Source: Cyclina sinensis
Taxonomy: Eukaryota > Mollusca > Bivalvia > Venerida > Veneridae
Direction of reading: 5' to 3'
DNA: 64,000 nucleotides
Assembly (NCBI GenBank): GCA_012932295.1
Contig: JAAONU010000004.1
Span: forward strand, 27,568,304 to 27,632,303
The translations under genes and the position numbers were made by a program. Every line of letters starts with the position of its first letter. Position 1 is the first letter of the stretch. This document shows, piece after piece, positions 1 through 13,800 of this stretch. The notes beneath the pieces were generated by a model. That model was given only the letters and a program-made list of their open reading frames with translations, had not been told where the DNA came from and did not search any database.

Positions 1-146
1 CGAGCGACGTTCGCAGTGACATCAGCAGTCGCGCGCTTGTGTTCAGCGTGATATAACGTGTACGATACATCATGGTCAAATTTTTCTTTCTTTATTGTGG
101 GCGAATTGTGGGCGAATTGCAGATAATGATAGAATTATATGTGTTT
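1..146 (+). repeat. Truncated tail of the 351-bp hairpin/CRE repeat family
   Basis: The first 146 bases match the last part of the repeat units at 25294, 25645 and 27233. They share the stretch running from the CRE-like site through a GCGCGCGCTTGTGTT-type GC block to a TTTATTGT-GGCGAATTG block and a terminal TAGAATTATATG. Here the CRE is mutated to TGACATCA, and the GGCGAATTG block is duplicated. The 5' part, including the long hairpin, lies before the window or is missing. The copy is more diverged than the three internal ones. Confidence 0.75.
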
Positions 147-1744
147 TAAAGCAGTATCATTCACTCAGAAATCAAATAACATAGTTTGTGTTAAACATGT
201 TTCTAGTTCATAGTAAACTGAGACGTTGGAATCCTTTTACATTTATCACGATAAATCTAACCTAGCTTCCACATGTTTTTTTTCTGGCTCAGTCAAATTC
301 TTTGTCAAAATCGTTTTATTTTTCTGAGACAAATGCTAAGAAAGAAATATTCGACTCATAGAAAAATATGAATAAACTAGCTATATACTGCTGACCTAAC
401 TATGGTGACCATAGTGGTATGACTTTATTAAATCTAGTCAAATAGTAAAACAGGCTTCAGAAATAAATAAAATTACATCATTTATCATGGGAAGTCACAT
501 TATGTGCGTCATGTAGAAAACCCAAATACAGTTAGAAATGTAAAACAAGTAATACTAAAATATGGAAACAGTTTGCTCATAAAAAGACCCTTCTTGAACA
601 AATATCCTTTTTAGCAAGTATTGGCGTTTACATGATGGTATTAAACTCCTTAGTTAAATTAGCAGAATTTCTTGGATAATTAAGAAATAATTAATCAAAC
701 ACTAATACTTTAATAGATACCTTATTGGCAACAGAAAAGTAAATCCAATCCGCTTGAGTCGTTCCTTTGACGAACTATGCAGAATATATGTCCGGCAGAA
801 AGCTAATGCGTATCGATCTAAAAATTGGAACTTCACTTTGGATAGGTGAATAAGATGCAATTTGCTAATAATCTAAGAACTATTTAACAAACATACAGTC
901 CCCGTCTTCGAAAGAATATATACTTGCAGTTTTGATGCATGCTAGTTTTAAGAAGCAATTCCTCAAAACATTTCAAGTAGGGTCACTGCAGAAAAGTTAT
1001 TTACAATTCTTCTGCAAGAGAGGATAAATATTTTGACAGAGTTTACTTTTCGCTTATACTTACGTTTTATAAGATATTGCTGGATTCTGACAACTCGTGT
1101 TTGCTTTAAATAACAACAAAATCCAGTTATATTATGGATAATGTGTTATATTTTCCACTAAGCAAGTAAATTACAAAAGAGCACACTATTCAAATGTGAT
1201 ATTTACTTAAAACATACGCATCGACGAATATCTTGAATCTCATCGAAATGTCTACTTGATATTAATAAATTAACAAGTGATATCTAAATATATATACTAT
1301 AAACTAGTTTATATTAAAATATCATCATAAATTCATGTAACAATACTTCCAGTACATAATAAAGGAGCACAATTCCTATAACAGAGAGAACATTAGATTA
1401 TAAAGTCACACATAGATAGAAAATCACTCATAAATTTATGTCATTTGGTTCTATCAATCCTTGGACAGATTCATAATCTAATGAAAGCCATTTGATTTTT
1501 TTCATAGAAAGCATATTTATGTTATAGCATTTAATTTACAGATATATTTTTCCAGCTGCATAAGAAATTTTGTAACAAATTACAATGAGAAATAGAGATT
1601 GTTTTTTAGAGAAAAAAATATATGTCTCCCCCACATATCATTAACCATGAAGAATATATAAATCATCCGACAAAAACACACTGATAATATGCATAACTAC
1701 ATTTGGTCATGATTGCTGTGAAGTTTTGTCAAAATCTAGCAATC
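147..1744. other. Non-coding AT-rich tract, segment A of the diverged duplication
   Basis: No exon-like ORF or RNA gene is seen. From about 200 the sequence aligns in order, though diverged, with 10886-11580. The strongest anchor is an identical 26-base stretch at 750-775 and 11355-11380. A weaker third match lies at about 17455-17545. Confidence 0.5.
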
Positions 1745-2320
1745 AGTTAAGGAGATATGTCCAACTGTATTCAAATTCAGTCAAATCAAGGGCCGTAACT
1801 TCGCTAAAACTACTCCGACCAAAACACGTCGAAAATATGCATACTTGCATTCGCTTGTAAACATTCATGTGAAGTTTCCTCAAAGTTTGATCGGCGCTTA
1901 CGGAGATATGCCAAATTGTATTCAAATTTAGACAAATCAAGGGGGCCCCAACTCCGCTTAAAAACAGCCGCCAGGAACACATCAACTAATCGTGTAATTA
2001 AACTTGCTAACGGTAATTCCCGTTGAAGTATCGTCAATATCCGACAAGCGGTTATGGAGATATGGCTTTTTGTTCTCAAATTTGGAAAAATCAAGTCCCA
2101 TAACTTCGCTGAAAATTACTGAATCGGGAAATGCCGACGATATGCTAAACTAGGCTTGGTACTAATAAATCACAGCAAGTTCCGATAAAAAGGAAGAAGG
2201 AGCGCAGACAAACTTAGTGACATACATACATACATACATACATACATACATACATACAGACAAACAGACAGACGGATAGTACAAAAGCAATGTCTCACAC
2301 CACGCATTGTTTGGAAAGAC
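1745..2320 (+). mobile_element. Pearl-like (Helitron-related) non-autonomous element with ~150-bp core repeats
   Basis: Three degenerate units of about 150 bp begin GGAGATATG (near 1751, 1901 and 2057). Each carries an ATTCAAATT..CAAATCAAG..AACTTCGC-like consensus. They are followed by a CATA microsatellite and ACAGACAGACGGA, then a short hairpin built on ATGTCT and AGACAT near 2290-2323. Tandem core, tetranucleotide microsatellite and terminal hairpin in this order are characteristic of bivalve Pearl elements, which are regarded as non-autonomous Helitron relatives. The ORFs seen here on the minus strand are artefacts of the repeats. Exact ends are uncertain. Confidence 0.6.
2221..2258 (+). 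repeat. (CATA)n microsatellite
   Basis: Thirty-eight uninterrupted bases of CATA repeat lead into ACAGACAAACAGACAGACGG. It forms the microsatellite arm of the surrounding Pearl-like element. Confidence 0.95.
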
Positions 2321-3043
2321 ATAATTGTATACAAATATTTTGTTTAAAATAAAGTAACGCGTTTTCTGGTTTTCTGTTTCAATTTTTTTTTAAATAAAAT
2401 AATGACAAATGAACAAGGACAAACGTAACGTAACATTTAAGCGCACTTAAAAAGTTATGGAAATTTGATATTGTGCAGAATAAGGACAATCTTAAGAGGG
2501 GCTGAAAACATGATTCGGGTTTCATGCATTAACCTTAAACGAAGATAAATGTGGATTTTTTTAAGAGTTTACGGAATAAAGAGTTGAACAGTGCATATTG
2601 TTCTTTTAAAAACTATTTTTATAAACATATTAGTCTTTCAAGGTGTCTACAAGTTATTTCGTGGTTAGACTGCAACAAAGAATACTTTTATTTTTGTCTG
2701 AAAACTCTCTACATTCTGTAATTCAGTTAAACCAAATGTAATAAACATTTCGCGAATGCAGAAATGCATAGAGGTAAACAGCTGCATAAAATATTATTTT
2801 TAAATAAGATTTTCATCATTTGTTTCGACCGCAACAATTAAATAATTTGACTAACTACGTAGACAAATCCACCTTTCGTTCAGTCAACTTTGGTTCAACT
2901 TCAACTTCAACTTAATACTGCCAAAAGTCAATACTGACTATACTAGGCAGGCGCGTGTCAGGAACATTTAAAATTATAAAAGTTAATAACAAAGAAAACA
3001 AGATTTAACTGAAGATCTTACTTAAACATTTATTTTAAGTACT
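2321..3043. other. AT-rich tract without a recognisable gene
   Basis: I see no exon, RNA gene or structured repeat. A short CAACTTCAACTTCAACTT run at about 2896-2913 is a minor direct repeat. Confidence 0.5.
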
Positions 3044-3157
3044 TTAAAATCTATAAAACTTGTTTAATCCACTGATAAAAGCTGGCACAGTTGGGGTAGC
3101 CTTAATCTCGGTCGGTAATTCGTTCCAGAGTCGTATAGTCCTTGGGAAGAATGAGTT
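3044..3157 (-). pseudogene. C-terminal tail of a non-LTR retrotransposon reverse transcriptase
   Basis: Read on the minus strand, 37 codons encode NSFFPRTIRLWNELP, then a TEIKATPTVPAF-like stretch, ending at a natural TAA (3046-3044). The FFPRTI-x-LWN-x-LP signature is the well-known C-terminal end of pol proteins of many metazoan non-LTR (LINE-type) retrotransposons. The upstream reading frame is broken within a few codons, and no endonuclease or catalytic RT motif is visible nearby. This is therefore a 5'-truncated, dead insertion, which is the normal outcome of target-primed reverse transcription. The clade cannot be assigned from so short a piece. Confidence 0.7.
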
Positions 3158-3610
3158 CATGGTTCATGGTTCAGACACTTAGGCCGTAGTCGTCTGACAC
3201 TTTTTCCTTAAAGTACAGTCAAATTAATTGGTTGTTTACTCTCTTCAGCTCTTACAGGAAGTATGGTTTTCTCTAAGTCCTTCTTTGTATAAAGATTCTT
3301 TCGTCAAATAACAAGCAGTGAACAAGCAGTGAATATTCTCTACAAGCCAATTATTTACGAAATAAAGAGCTATTCCCTGTGGTTCAAATGCGATATATGT
3401 GTACATACATTGTGTAGTTCATAAAAAAAATGAAATATCATTTCTTGTTGCATTCTGTATATCTGATTATGACGGCGAAAATGTTCATGTTGTGTCCTCA
3501 ATAAATGTTTTGCCTAATACGGATCATGTGAATCTGACCTCAGTCTGTGATTTATAATGCTGGTGACATCAAAGGCAAATATACGCCTACCATTTGAAAT
3601 AGATGTAAAT

Positions 3611-3703
3611 TAAGCTCGGCAATGCTTCAAATATTACAATTTAAGCTCGGCAATGTTTCAAATATTACAATTTAAGCTCGGCTATGCTTCAAATATTACA
3701 ATT
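3611..3703 (+). repeat. 31-bp tandem repeat, three copies
   Basis: TAAGCTCGGCAATGCTTCAA followed by ATATTACAATT occurs three times with starts at 3611, 3642 and 3673. Only one or two substitutions separate the copies, so the array is young. Confidence 0.9.
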
Positions 3704-6049
3704 TAAAATTGTCTTTAATTACACCTGCATGTCAGAAGTTCACGTAGTGAAGTAACCATTGCGATGATACTGTTTTATAAAGTGATAAGTAGTGTTCAAT
3801 AGTCTAGTCAGATCTAGTCCAAACTTACTCCACAAAATCTTAATTTATTTAGGTTATTTTTTATATTGAATTGTTTAACAATATAAAAATGCAAAATTTG
3901 ATAACAAGATCCTTCGTTTTAAAGTAGTTAATGATTACAAAATGACGTGTACACCTGCAACACCATTGCAAAAAGCAAAACATTTGCAAAGCATAAAGAT
4001 TTTCTTCAATTCGCCAAAGTTTAAGACTATTTTCCTACATATATATTAACATTTACATATTTGCACAAAGACCCCTATCATTAGTGAGAAATTTTGGACC
4101 ATTATGTTCAAGACATTAATCTAGAGACTCTTCAGTATGGCATTTGTTACACTTTTGGGAGCAGAACGTTATTTCCAGCAATGCTGATATTACCCTTGCA
4201 AATTTTCATTGAACAAGTTAGAATGTCAAATACTCCTACTTAACAACAAAGAATCTCATTTTAAGAAAAATTGCCAGTATTTTTTCTGAGGATTTAAGTT
4301 AAAGCTTTGGTCTTGTATAATTATTTCATTTTTAAAAAGCTATTCGTAGTAGTGAAAGACGAAATAAGAGGACCGCTGACACAAGCATGTAAATCTTTCC
4401 AGAACACCATGAAGATCGTAAGCATGGCCGATGATTTACAAGCATTTCAATGTTTTATAGTAGTAAATGCCATGTAAAAATGCAATTCATGAAACTTTAT
4501 TGTGTTGACGAGGTCTTTAATATTGCATTTAATAATGCAATGTTCTATTTCAAAAGTCTGGCCTGGCATGCCAACATTTTTTATTTCTTAAAGCAAATGA
4601 AGCAACGGCATCGTTTTCAACAAAACAAACGTCCACAACTCATATATCATTCCAATTTAAAAAGGTAGTTTGAAAAATGTCTTTCCAAAACATAAATGAA
4701 AACACAAGAGCAACAAAAAATATAAGCATCGACCAGTTTGTAATATCCATTTTGTTCGTAATCACAACAAGATTTATCAAATATATCCAGATATTCTTGT
4801 GTTAAGGGAACAAACTGATGTCCCAAAAGGACTGTAAGTTCATTAAAAATGGGGAAAAAATATTTTCCTAACGGCCATGTTGATTGTTTGGCTGTTTATT
4901 TCTTTTTTTCTTTGATTTACAAGAGTAACCAAGGGAGTAAATTGTTGAAACAACTAAACACCGTCTAATACATTATTATGTATTATGTTAAGCTTCCTTC
5001 TAGGTTTCCAGAAAACAAAAAGCGTTACTGCTATGAACTGCATCCAAGTTGTTATATTCTGTAAAATTGGCCTTGGCGAATTCCTTTTTAGTTTTAACAT
5101 AACAAATTTAATGTTACAGAAGTCGGCGCCCAAAACAACTATTATATTTGAAAAATATTTGGACTTATCTTCTACACAACCCTCAGACATTTTCTTTAAC
5201 GAGACGTAACAGTATTTCAGGCATAACAAGGTCCCAACTGGCCTGAAGCCATGTCTTAAATACTCTTTCAACGGCTCTTATTGTGCTGTCTGTTGTTACA
5301 ACTACCACAAAGTCTGTCCAAATTCTGTTTTCTAGACAGATGAATTAATGAATAGATGGACGAAGAGCATATTACGAACTTATGTGCAATATCTTCATAT
5401 TCAAATCTATCAACTTACAAATTTCCTTTCTTTACCTTATGAGTAACTGTAAAACAATTAATTTTTGCGCATGAAATACAACTGAATAAGATCTTACCTA
5501 TAAAACATGGTCGTAGCTACGGTGTTTTTAAGCCAGATTATGTACTACAGTATTTTCCTGTGCCCGACGGCTATTTACGGTATTTAATGGTTAACACAAA
5601 GCAAACAATAACGTAGCTAGTTTAAGAAAAGCTTGAATGTGTAAAAAGGGCAGTGCATAGTATCTGAAGAGCTGAGATGTAAAGTTCAAGTTTGTAATTA
5701 ACAGTTAGGTACTGTACGCTGCACGTCTTTAGAAACGAGTTACTGAACATTTGAAGGGAATTATTTTAGAGTTTGTTTTTGTAAATGTGGTGAAAAAGTG
5801 GTCGAAACTGTATGCTCAAAGTTTTTTTGCTTTTTTTTCCAAAAACATTAAAAATATATATATATAATTTGAACCGAACTGACATTTTGTTTGTAAACTG
5901 AAATTATCATGTATAATCGCTCTTAAAATGAAGTCGGACTGTTACTTTGTGTGTTATTGTACACCGATTGTGTATTTGAACGTAACCGTTAGATATACGT
6001 TTTCGTCATGGCGTCTTACGATTGTTCATTAATATGTAGCACAAAATAA
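3704..6049. other. AT-rich tract without a recognisable gene
   Basis: Overlapping ORFs of about 70-105 codons near 4450-4670 and 4950-5270 have no recognisable domain and no splice or start context that would support them. The block at about 3309-3410 aligns with 12120-12220, as part of the segmental duplication. Confidence 0.4.
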
Positions 6050-6770
6050 AGATTGTCTGGAGAGACAGAGGGACAAATACATGCACGAAGAGCATAAATT
6101 TCAAACCTATGCGCAAATTCTCTCTACTGCTATCTATAACTTCAGTTTTATGAAAACATCTTTCTTAATTCTGAAGTTATATTTAGATGGACATACAGAC
6201 AGACGAAAATATGGATATTGATCAAACTTGAAACTCATACGCATCTACTCTTCTTCTTCTGATCATTTAACAAAGTTGTATGAATGCAGCTTCATCATTT
6301 GTTTATCAAATCCAATATCCAGAGGTGTGGATGGACAGATAGACGAATAAAAATATCAAAACTTACAAAGTCTTACAAACGTAGCTTCGACCCTTTGAAG
6401 TTTTTGCAGGAGCAAGATTTTCTGGATGGCCAGAGAAACAATCTAATTCGCGAAAGAAAACATAATTTTGACCTGGGTACATGATCATATTGTTATTTAT
6501 GATCTTGTAAAGATTTATAAATGCAAAAAGTTCTAAAGCAACTGAAAGATCTTGGCATAAAATATGATGCTCTGTTAAGACAGATAGACATACTGATAGA
6601 AAGACAGACGAACATAAAGCGATATCGAAACCAATTGTATTGCTTACACATTGATATAATAATACCCAGTGATACTTAGGAATTAGTAACAAGTAACTGT
6701 ATAATCCATATCTCGAAACTAGATAGACTTACAGATTGATGGACTTGCGGACGGACGCCGAGTAAACCTT
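6050..6770 (+). repeat. Degenerate tandem repeats with GACAGACAGACG motifs
   Basis: ACAGACAGACGA- or GACAGATAGACGAATA-like motifs, each followed by an AAA-TATC-AAACTTA-like stretch, recur at roughly 6065, 6190, 6330, 6580 and 6725. They end in GGACTTGCGGACGGACG. The spacing is about 120-150 bp but irregular. This looks like a decayed Pearl-like core array. An outlying related block may lie at about 5330. Confidence 0.4.
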
Positions 6771-8789
6771 TAGTTTCTTAAAGTGAACAAATGAATTTCA
6801 TTTCAAGTACTGATTTGTCTCAGAATACTGTATGTTTGTGCAAAAGAAGAAAACATTATCGACTTAAATACCAATGAGTCAATCTAATTTTCAGATGACT
6901 TACTTTCTTGTCTTACCAAATCATTATCATGAATCCTGAGTAAACTGACGAGCAGAAGACCTCGATTTAAGCTTGAGATGATATTTAAGAAGTTTGCAGT
7001 TATAATGCGGATTTTTATTTAAAGAACACGCTAATGACCTAGATCTTAAAAACACATATTATCATTAACAAAAACATGAGTTTGAAGAATTAACAATACT
7101 TTGATAATTTGTCAGTAGCATTGTTATTACATAAGAACTATTTTTTGACTGAATAAATTATATTGTAGAGGAACATAGGTAAAACAAATAGAAAAGTTCA
7201 TCAAGTTTCGAAACTGAAATCTGCATGCAAAAATGCACAATCCATATGATTCAAAATTCATACACATAGCACCAAAAGCAGAAAGTATGTCAAGGTCGAA
7301 GTAGAAATCTGAATGTAAAAAACATATATGGATAACTTTTGCTCATGTATGCAAAAATGAAGTTTGAAACAAAAGATAAAAGCTGGGTTTTTTTGTGTAT
7401 ATGTGTAATGGTTTCGAACCAAAATCTACAGTGTTTATGATGAGTGACCAGATGATCATTAGAATGCATAAAAGAAAGCAGGTGTTAAAAAGACACCTTT
7501 AAGACAAAAAAGGAAGCCAATTCGATCTTGTCTGTTTGTCGTTCCTTGTTTTTTTCTTCTGCTTCTTCTTCTTTTTAATATATTCCAACTATATGTGCTC
7601 ACCAATATTACATTACATTTTATTTTATAGATGTCGTAGATGATTTATTTACAAAATCTTTCTTACATACCGAAGAAATTAAACTACTTTACCTTTCAGT
7701 TAATTATTGAAATAATATTTATTTCTCAAAAGACACCTTATTGCTGTCCTACTTTTTCATCAACTATGTCTTTTAAGTGAAATTATTCTAATTAAATGTC
7801 TTATTGGGGCCAGTGTGAAGTTGGTGCACCCTAGAATTTGGTTTAAACCCTAAGTGGTAAATGTGTTGCCACTGACCGTTCCAAGCCGGTAACCCTTAGT
7901 TAATTGTTTGTGGTGTTTCATTTCAATTGATCAATATATGTATTTATGCTCTCTTTCTGCACTGTTTGCTGTGTGTGAAGGTAATGTTTTCTGACAGTTG
8001 TCTTTCCTTATATGCATTTTTCACTTTTTAAAATAACAATACATTGTCTACGATATAACATATTTAACTTTGCATTTTGTCTAAGAAAATAAAAATATTC
8101 TGTCTATGTTTATAAAAGTGACACCGATTAAGAGAGGATAATTGCTCTTAAAACCTATTTTCTATAAAAACTTAGCAATCTAATTCAAAATATTAAACGA
8201 AATGAAATGAAATAGAAGAGCGAATGTGAATTAAAAAAAACTGATCAAATTGTGTAAGTCTGGCTACCGAAGGAAACGTCTTTGAACAAAGTCTTGATAA
8301 AAAGGTTAGAGAAAAAACAAACAAACAAACAACACCATGTTGAGTTTTCTCTTTTTTTAATGTTTCACGGCATTCGAGTTAATAGCATGGCTGCTGAATC
8401 GTCTTTGATTCTGTATGGTAATCTATATGTTAATCTTAGAAAAAAAAATGTGTCACAGACACTACTGCCCCCGAAACATTGTAATGGTCACCGTTATTGT
8501 AGCTTAAAACTTGATATTACCTTTATCATTTGTTCACAAATGTTTTACAGTCTGAATACTGAACAAAGTTCCCATACGTCCAGGGGTAAGACTATTATAT
8601 GTCCTTTACCTATTTATATTGCTGGTAGAATTAATAAATTTCCAAAACTGATGTGTTTCAAACGATATTGATATAGTGTTTTGTATACGTACCCATGTCT
8701 CACCGCACGTCTTTTACAGAAAAGGTGTTTCATAACAGTTTCTTAACTTTTAACATTTGGATTACGCATTGAAGCAATATCAAGTAAAA
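6771..8789. other. AT-rich tract, duplicated in part
   Basis: 6872-7060 aligns with 14581-14790, both beginning CAATGAGTCAA and running to a shared ACCAAATCA, as part of the segmental duplication. A GC-richer block at 7807-7920 contains the palindrome GGTTTAAACC and may be an interspersed-repeat fragment. An ORF of 129 codons at 8282 shows no domain. Confidence 0.4.
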
Positions 8790-9275
8790 TTAAACCAAGG
8801 GCAATAACTCAACCAAAAATAATCAAATCGCAAAAAGCCTGATTATATGCGCTGCATCGCTTGATAATGATCATTCTGTGAAAGATAATGTACGAGGGGT
8901 TGTGCACAGAAACAACTTTTAAATAAAATTTTAAAAAGTGTAATTACTACGCCAAAAAATCGACTAGCAAAAACCGAAATAAATGCGCTAAGGCACTTGA
9001 TTATTGTGTGAAAGTGTGGTTAAAATCACATGGGAAATGCAGGATGAGTTTCGCAAACAGGAAATATTGAATAAAATTAAACAAAGGCCAATAACCGAAG
9101 AATTTGCACGTCGGCACTTGATAATGATCATTGTGTGAAAGTTTAGAAAACCAAATGGTAATTGTGGGAGTTGCACACAGAAGATGGGATGGAAGAACAG
9201 ACAGACGGACGGACGGAAGGAATAGGGGACGGACAGTGTGACTACTATATGCCAACCTTCGGGGGGCATAAAAAT
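8790..9275 (+). mobile_element. Pearl-like non-autonomous element with (ACGG)n microsatellite
   Basis: About three diverged units of roughly 140 bp each carry GGGCAATAAC- or GGCCAATAAC-like starts, a GCACTTGATAATGATCATTGTG-like centre and a TTGCACACAGAA-like end. They are followed by ACAGACAGACGGACGGACGG at about 9198-9217. The end is a hairpin formed by TATGCC and GGCATA around CCTTCGGGG, then AAAAATG. Core repeats, ACGG microsatellite and a GGCATAAAAA terminus match the Pearl/Helitron-like plan. The minus-strand ORF of 142 codons across it is a repeat artefact. Confidence 0.65.
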
Positions 9276-10885
9276 GATTACAGATGAATTATAATTTCTG
9301 TGATGAAGTACAAATGTTTTAAGGTAAAACTTTTTCCTTAGATATGAAAAATTTACCTTAGTCTCTTCCGTTATTCCTCCCAAATCTGGGACAAAATAAA
9401 GCAAGTGTTCCATCATACTACATTACATATTTGATTGATCGATATTTGGCCATATCATATCAATTACTAGCTTTCTTGAGCCTAGACGCTTGCTGCAAAA
9501 TGCTGTTTCCACTCGTTGAAGAAATTCTGTTCTGTGAATTTCATATTATATTACTTTATACCTGACCAACAAAAACGATGCTTGATTCCTTGTTAAATCT
9601 TTCTTAACAAAGTATAGAGGATGTTAACAATATTTGCAAATATATAACCACCGAATTCATCTGCAGATACTTTTACAGTGACAAACATTTCGCTTAAAAA
9701 TCTTTGAATGTTATTTAAATATCTTCAAATTACCTTGGGCTAAAGAAATTATAAAAATTCGATACATAAACTTCTTGATATCTAGAAAACTAGATAATGC
9801 TTCAGGCATACAAATGAAGGTCAAACATTGTTATTGTGAAACATGTTAGGATTCTTCCGTAACTTAAGCATAGGCGTGCTGGTAGTCTAACGAATGTGGC
9901 AACATTTTAAATGATAAGGCATTCCTTTTGGCAGCGTTGAATAATTAACTGAATGGATATGATTTCTCTTCCTTGCCGAGACAAAGAAAATCTAAAATGT
10001 ATGCTTCAAAAAAGACATAACAATAGTTCTCCCTATCAGTTTTTACATAACTTCCTTAAGTAATTTGTTTCTGGCATTACATGACTCCGTTTAATTCCGA
10101 GGCCGATTACTTGTTTTACCTATGATATGCTGTGACTGAAAGCAACAAAATAGACATTGAATGTCACAAAATTATTTTTCAACAATAACTAGTTTAATTT
10201 AACTCTTTCAATGATTTGATAAAGTTAATGATAATGAAGTTGCTGTCTCAGTTATACAGAAATATATTGGAAACAGAAAAACGTAGAATTAACTAAATAT
10301 CGTTGAAAATACAATACTAAGTTGTACATGGATAGTACCTTGAATGCCCAAGAACTAAACGACTATCAACTTATGCTACAGGCATTAGGATTATCTATTG
10401 TAAGCAGAATTACATCGCAAGAATACATGCATGTAAATAATGGATAAAAAGTTGTGTGTTACCCTGAAAAGTCAAACGCACGTTGTTGTTGAAGAAGTTA
10501 AACCAGTTTCCATTTTCTATGAAATTCCTGGAATCATTTCATTTATTATTAAAACTGTCAATGGTGCTGAAAAACATCATGTTTGAAAAACAAACTAGTG
10601 ATACTCGTAACAGCAAAACCAGTTAAAATAGCTTATTTTTGCTAATATATTCACTGCTGTGGCTTGTTGACGTAAACGTGTTCACCTCAGAATATTCAAC
10701 AAACAATATTCTCATTCAACCACGAAGTTTTAGAGATCATCTTTTAATGAAATTTCAGGTCAATGTAGGAAATTCGTGCAGGTGGACAAGGAAACAATAA
10801 GGCACAATTTCAAATCTTACAAATCAATATATCATAAAATCGAAATATCGAATACCACTAACCTTTAGACTTTTAAGCATTTCTC
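9276..10885. other. AT-rich tract without a recognisable gene
   Basis: Nothing gene-like is seen. The stretch near 9515-9580 (TTGAAGAAATTCTGT, then CTGACCAACA) is repeated at about 17836-17905, in segment C. Confidence 0.45.
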
Positions 10886-13800
10886 AGTAAACTGAGACGC
10901 TGCAAATTCATTTATATTGAATTTCATCTAAAATTTCTTTCAATAAGTCTAAAATTAATTTCAAGATGTTTCGACTGAAACAGACACCGTAAGAAAAATG
11001 GTTTTATTTTTATGACCTAAAGATAAGATACTTTAAAAAATAGGAATATATCTGCAAAACAGAGACGAACAGTGAATATGACATAACTGAAAATAACATA
11101 AAACACTAGATTATTCTTCTTGGTTATTCAAATTCTATGCAACATAAAGTAATTTAATACTATTAAAATAAAAAACGTGTACTGTTCAAATATGAAACAA
11201 ATATTTGCTAATGGAGTTAGTTTTATTAACGAACACATTTTTGTTGTTGTAAGTTATCGTATTTATTATAGCTATAATTAACAAAATACAAACACTGAGT
11301 GACCAAATCTGAAAAGGTACCTTTAAGTTAATGGCAGCAAAAACTAAGTCCAAGCCGCTTGAGTCGTTCCTTTGACGAACAATACAGAAAATATCTCAAA
11401 CATATTGCATATCGATCTAAAATTTGAATTTCACTTTAGTGCTGTAAATAAGATACAATCTAAGACCTTTTTAAAGATACAATGTTTCACATTAAAATCT
11501 GCACTGTCGTGTACAAAACTATCAAAGCTTGCAGTTACTCTGCACGCAGATTTTAGATAAAACGAAGATTTATCCCAACGCTGACAATAGTGTACACTCG
11601 CAATTCTAGAGCAAGAAAACGTAATAGTTTGTGAAAGCTTACTATTAGCTCGTCACATATAATTCAATAGACATTATTCGGTGATATCCTTGCACGAGAA
11701 AGCTAAATTGTGATCTGAATTCTATAAAAACCAATAATGACAAATAGAGATGTCAGAGTTCAAAACTTGAAAACACAACGGAATAATCAAAATCAAACAG
11801 ATCTTTTTAAGACTAAATTATTGACCTTTTTAAAATAAATTTTTCTTGTTACAGTTATGCTGGCAACAGACTTACTAAACTTCTACAATACTTACTTTTC
11901 ACAACTTGGCCATAAATATTAGGAATGTAAGTAATAGCTTTAAGGCAAATGTTAAACAGTCTCCTCTATTTAGATTAATACTTTCCCATTTGAAACGAAA
12001 CATTAAAACAGAACTAGGAATCCAAGTGATACAAAATGCACCTTCGTTTGCATTATGTCACACCTATTCTACAAGATTAAGTATGAATTAGTTTCACACT
12101 GTATATTACTTCCTTGATCAAATAACTAGCAGAGAATAAGATTCGCAATCATTGTTTTACGAAAAAGGTAGAGATATTCCCCGTGGTCCATCTGCAATAA
12201 TAGATGTGCCAAAATGTATGTAAATCATTGTCAAAACAAACTATGTAACACTAGTTAGGACAACAATTCGTGATTCGGTGTGTCTGGAGATAACAACAAA
12301 TTGACTTCGACAATACATAATGTACGTTGACACAGAGGTGACATGCACAACTCGTTTTTAAATTGTACTTCTGTTTTTTCAAATGCAATACTTTTTTCAG
12401 ATTTGACCTTCCCTCTTTTAAATCTCGTTCCAACGAAAAATTAACTCGTTATCACGAGATGCTAAGTCATTCCCTAGAGTTAGTATCTCGTGGGAACGAG
12501 ATAAAAAATGAGAAGTGCATTTTTAAAAAAGAGTTGTGCATGTCACCTTTGTGCCACCTTAGTAATACCATTGAACAGATGCATATAATAAGTTCTAAGT
12601 TATCTAAGTGCAGTACTTAGATTATTTTCTTAACAAAACTTTTTCAAATTCATCTTACTATTAAGATCTGCAGCACTAAAATTATAGGTCTTTAAAGACA
12701 GCACATTTTTCTTAATTTACCTAAGAATCGTAACCGTTTTGGGCGAATCACATCATATGTAATAGATTATACACGTACCTTAGTTTACAGATATGATATG
12801 TGATTTTGACACAACAAGCATGCCTTTAAAGGCAAAACTTGGGATCAAAAGTATATGAACGTACATGTAACTGATCATACACCACAAATGTCAATAAAAA
12901 GCAATCAAGGCACACATGTTTGGAGTAACAATATCGAGAACTTTTATCACTTTAAGCCCCGTGCTTGCACGGACTACAATCTAGTATTAAGAATATCTAT
13001 TTAACCCTTAAACTGCTGAATTTTTGTAATGGATTTGCCCTGCTTTGAATTTGGAACAGTCCATTCAAAGTAAAAAGGATTTCAATTTTTAAAAAAAGTA
13101 GCTACTAACAGTATAGAGCTTGGTGACTGCATGGATGTGCAGGCTGGCCTGGCTCAATTCTGGTGGCAAAGGCTAATCATTTTCAGTTCCAGCAGGTTAA
13201 GGGTTAAGCTTTGACATAAATAGTGATGTGGCCTTTTTTCAAATTTGTTTCTGTTCTTTTTTTAAACTGATCAGGAGTACAAAAAACAACTAAAATGCCG
13301 TCTCCAAATGAACATTCATCAATGCATGTAATCAACACTGGAGTATTTCGTCTTCTTTTTTCTATTTTCTTCTGTTAAATATAAAGTAAACCTTGGCCAT
13401 AGGTAAGAAATTCACGTAAAAAATTACCAAAACAATAATTATCAAATAACAGCTGAGTTTATATACTTACTATTCTTAAATCATCTTTTAGACACCTTAC
13501 TTCGTAGTTAATAAATACCTTCAAACAGGCAATACTGATATAATCTCTATTTATCAAGCATTCCCCTTTGTGTTGGTGTCAAGAACTTATTTTAATATTA
13601 TAATGATGTGATACCCGAAGACAAAATTATTTTCTAATCCTTCATGTTCATTACAGTTATAAAGTACTTGGTTTCCGAATACTGTTATGGTTCATGTTTT
13701 CATCATGGTTGAAATACATATGATAATATATTCAATACTCATCATATGCCCTCAATGAATTAGTTAAGTTTTTTTGTTACAAAAAAGTATTTCTTCTTGC

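Noticed and set aside
8988..9416. 142-codon minus-strand ORF
   Set aside because: It runs through the core repeats, microsatellite and terminal hairpin of a Pearl-like element; its frame is a by-product of repeat structure.
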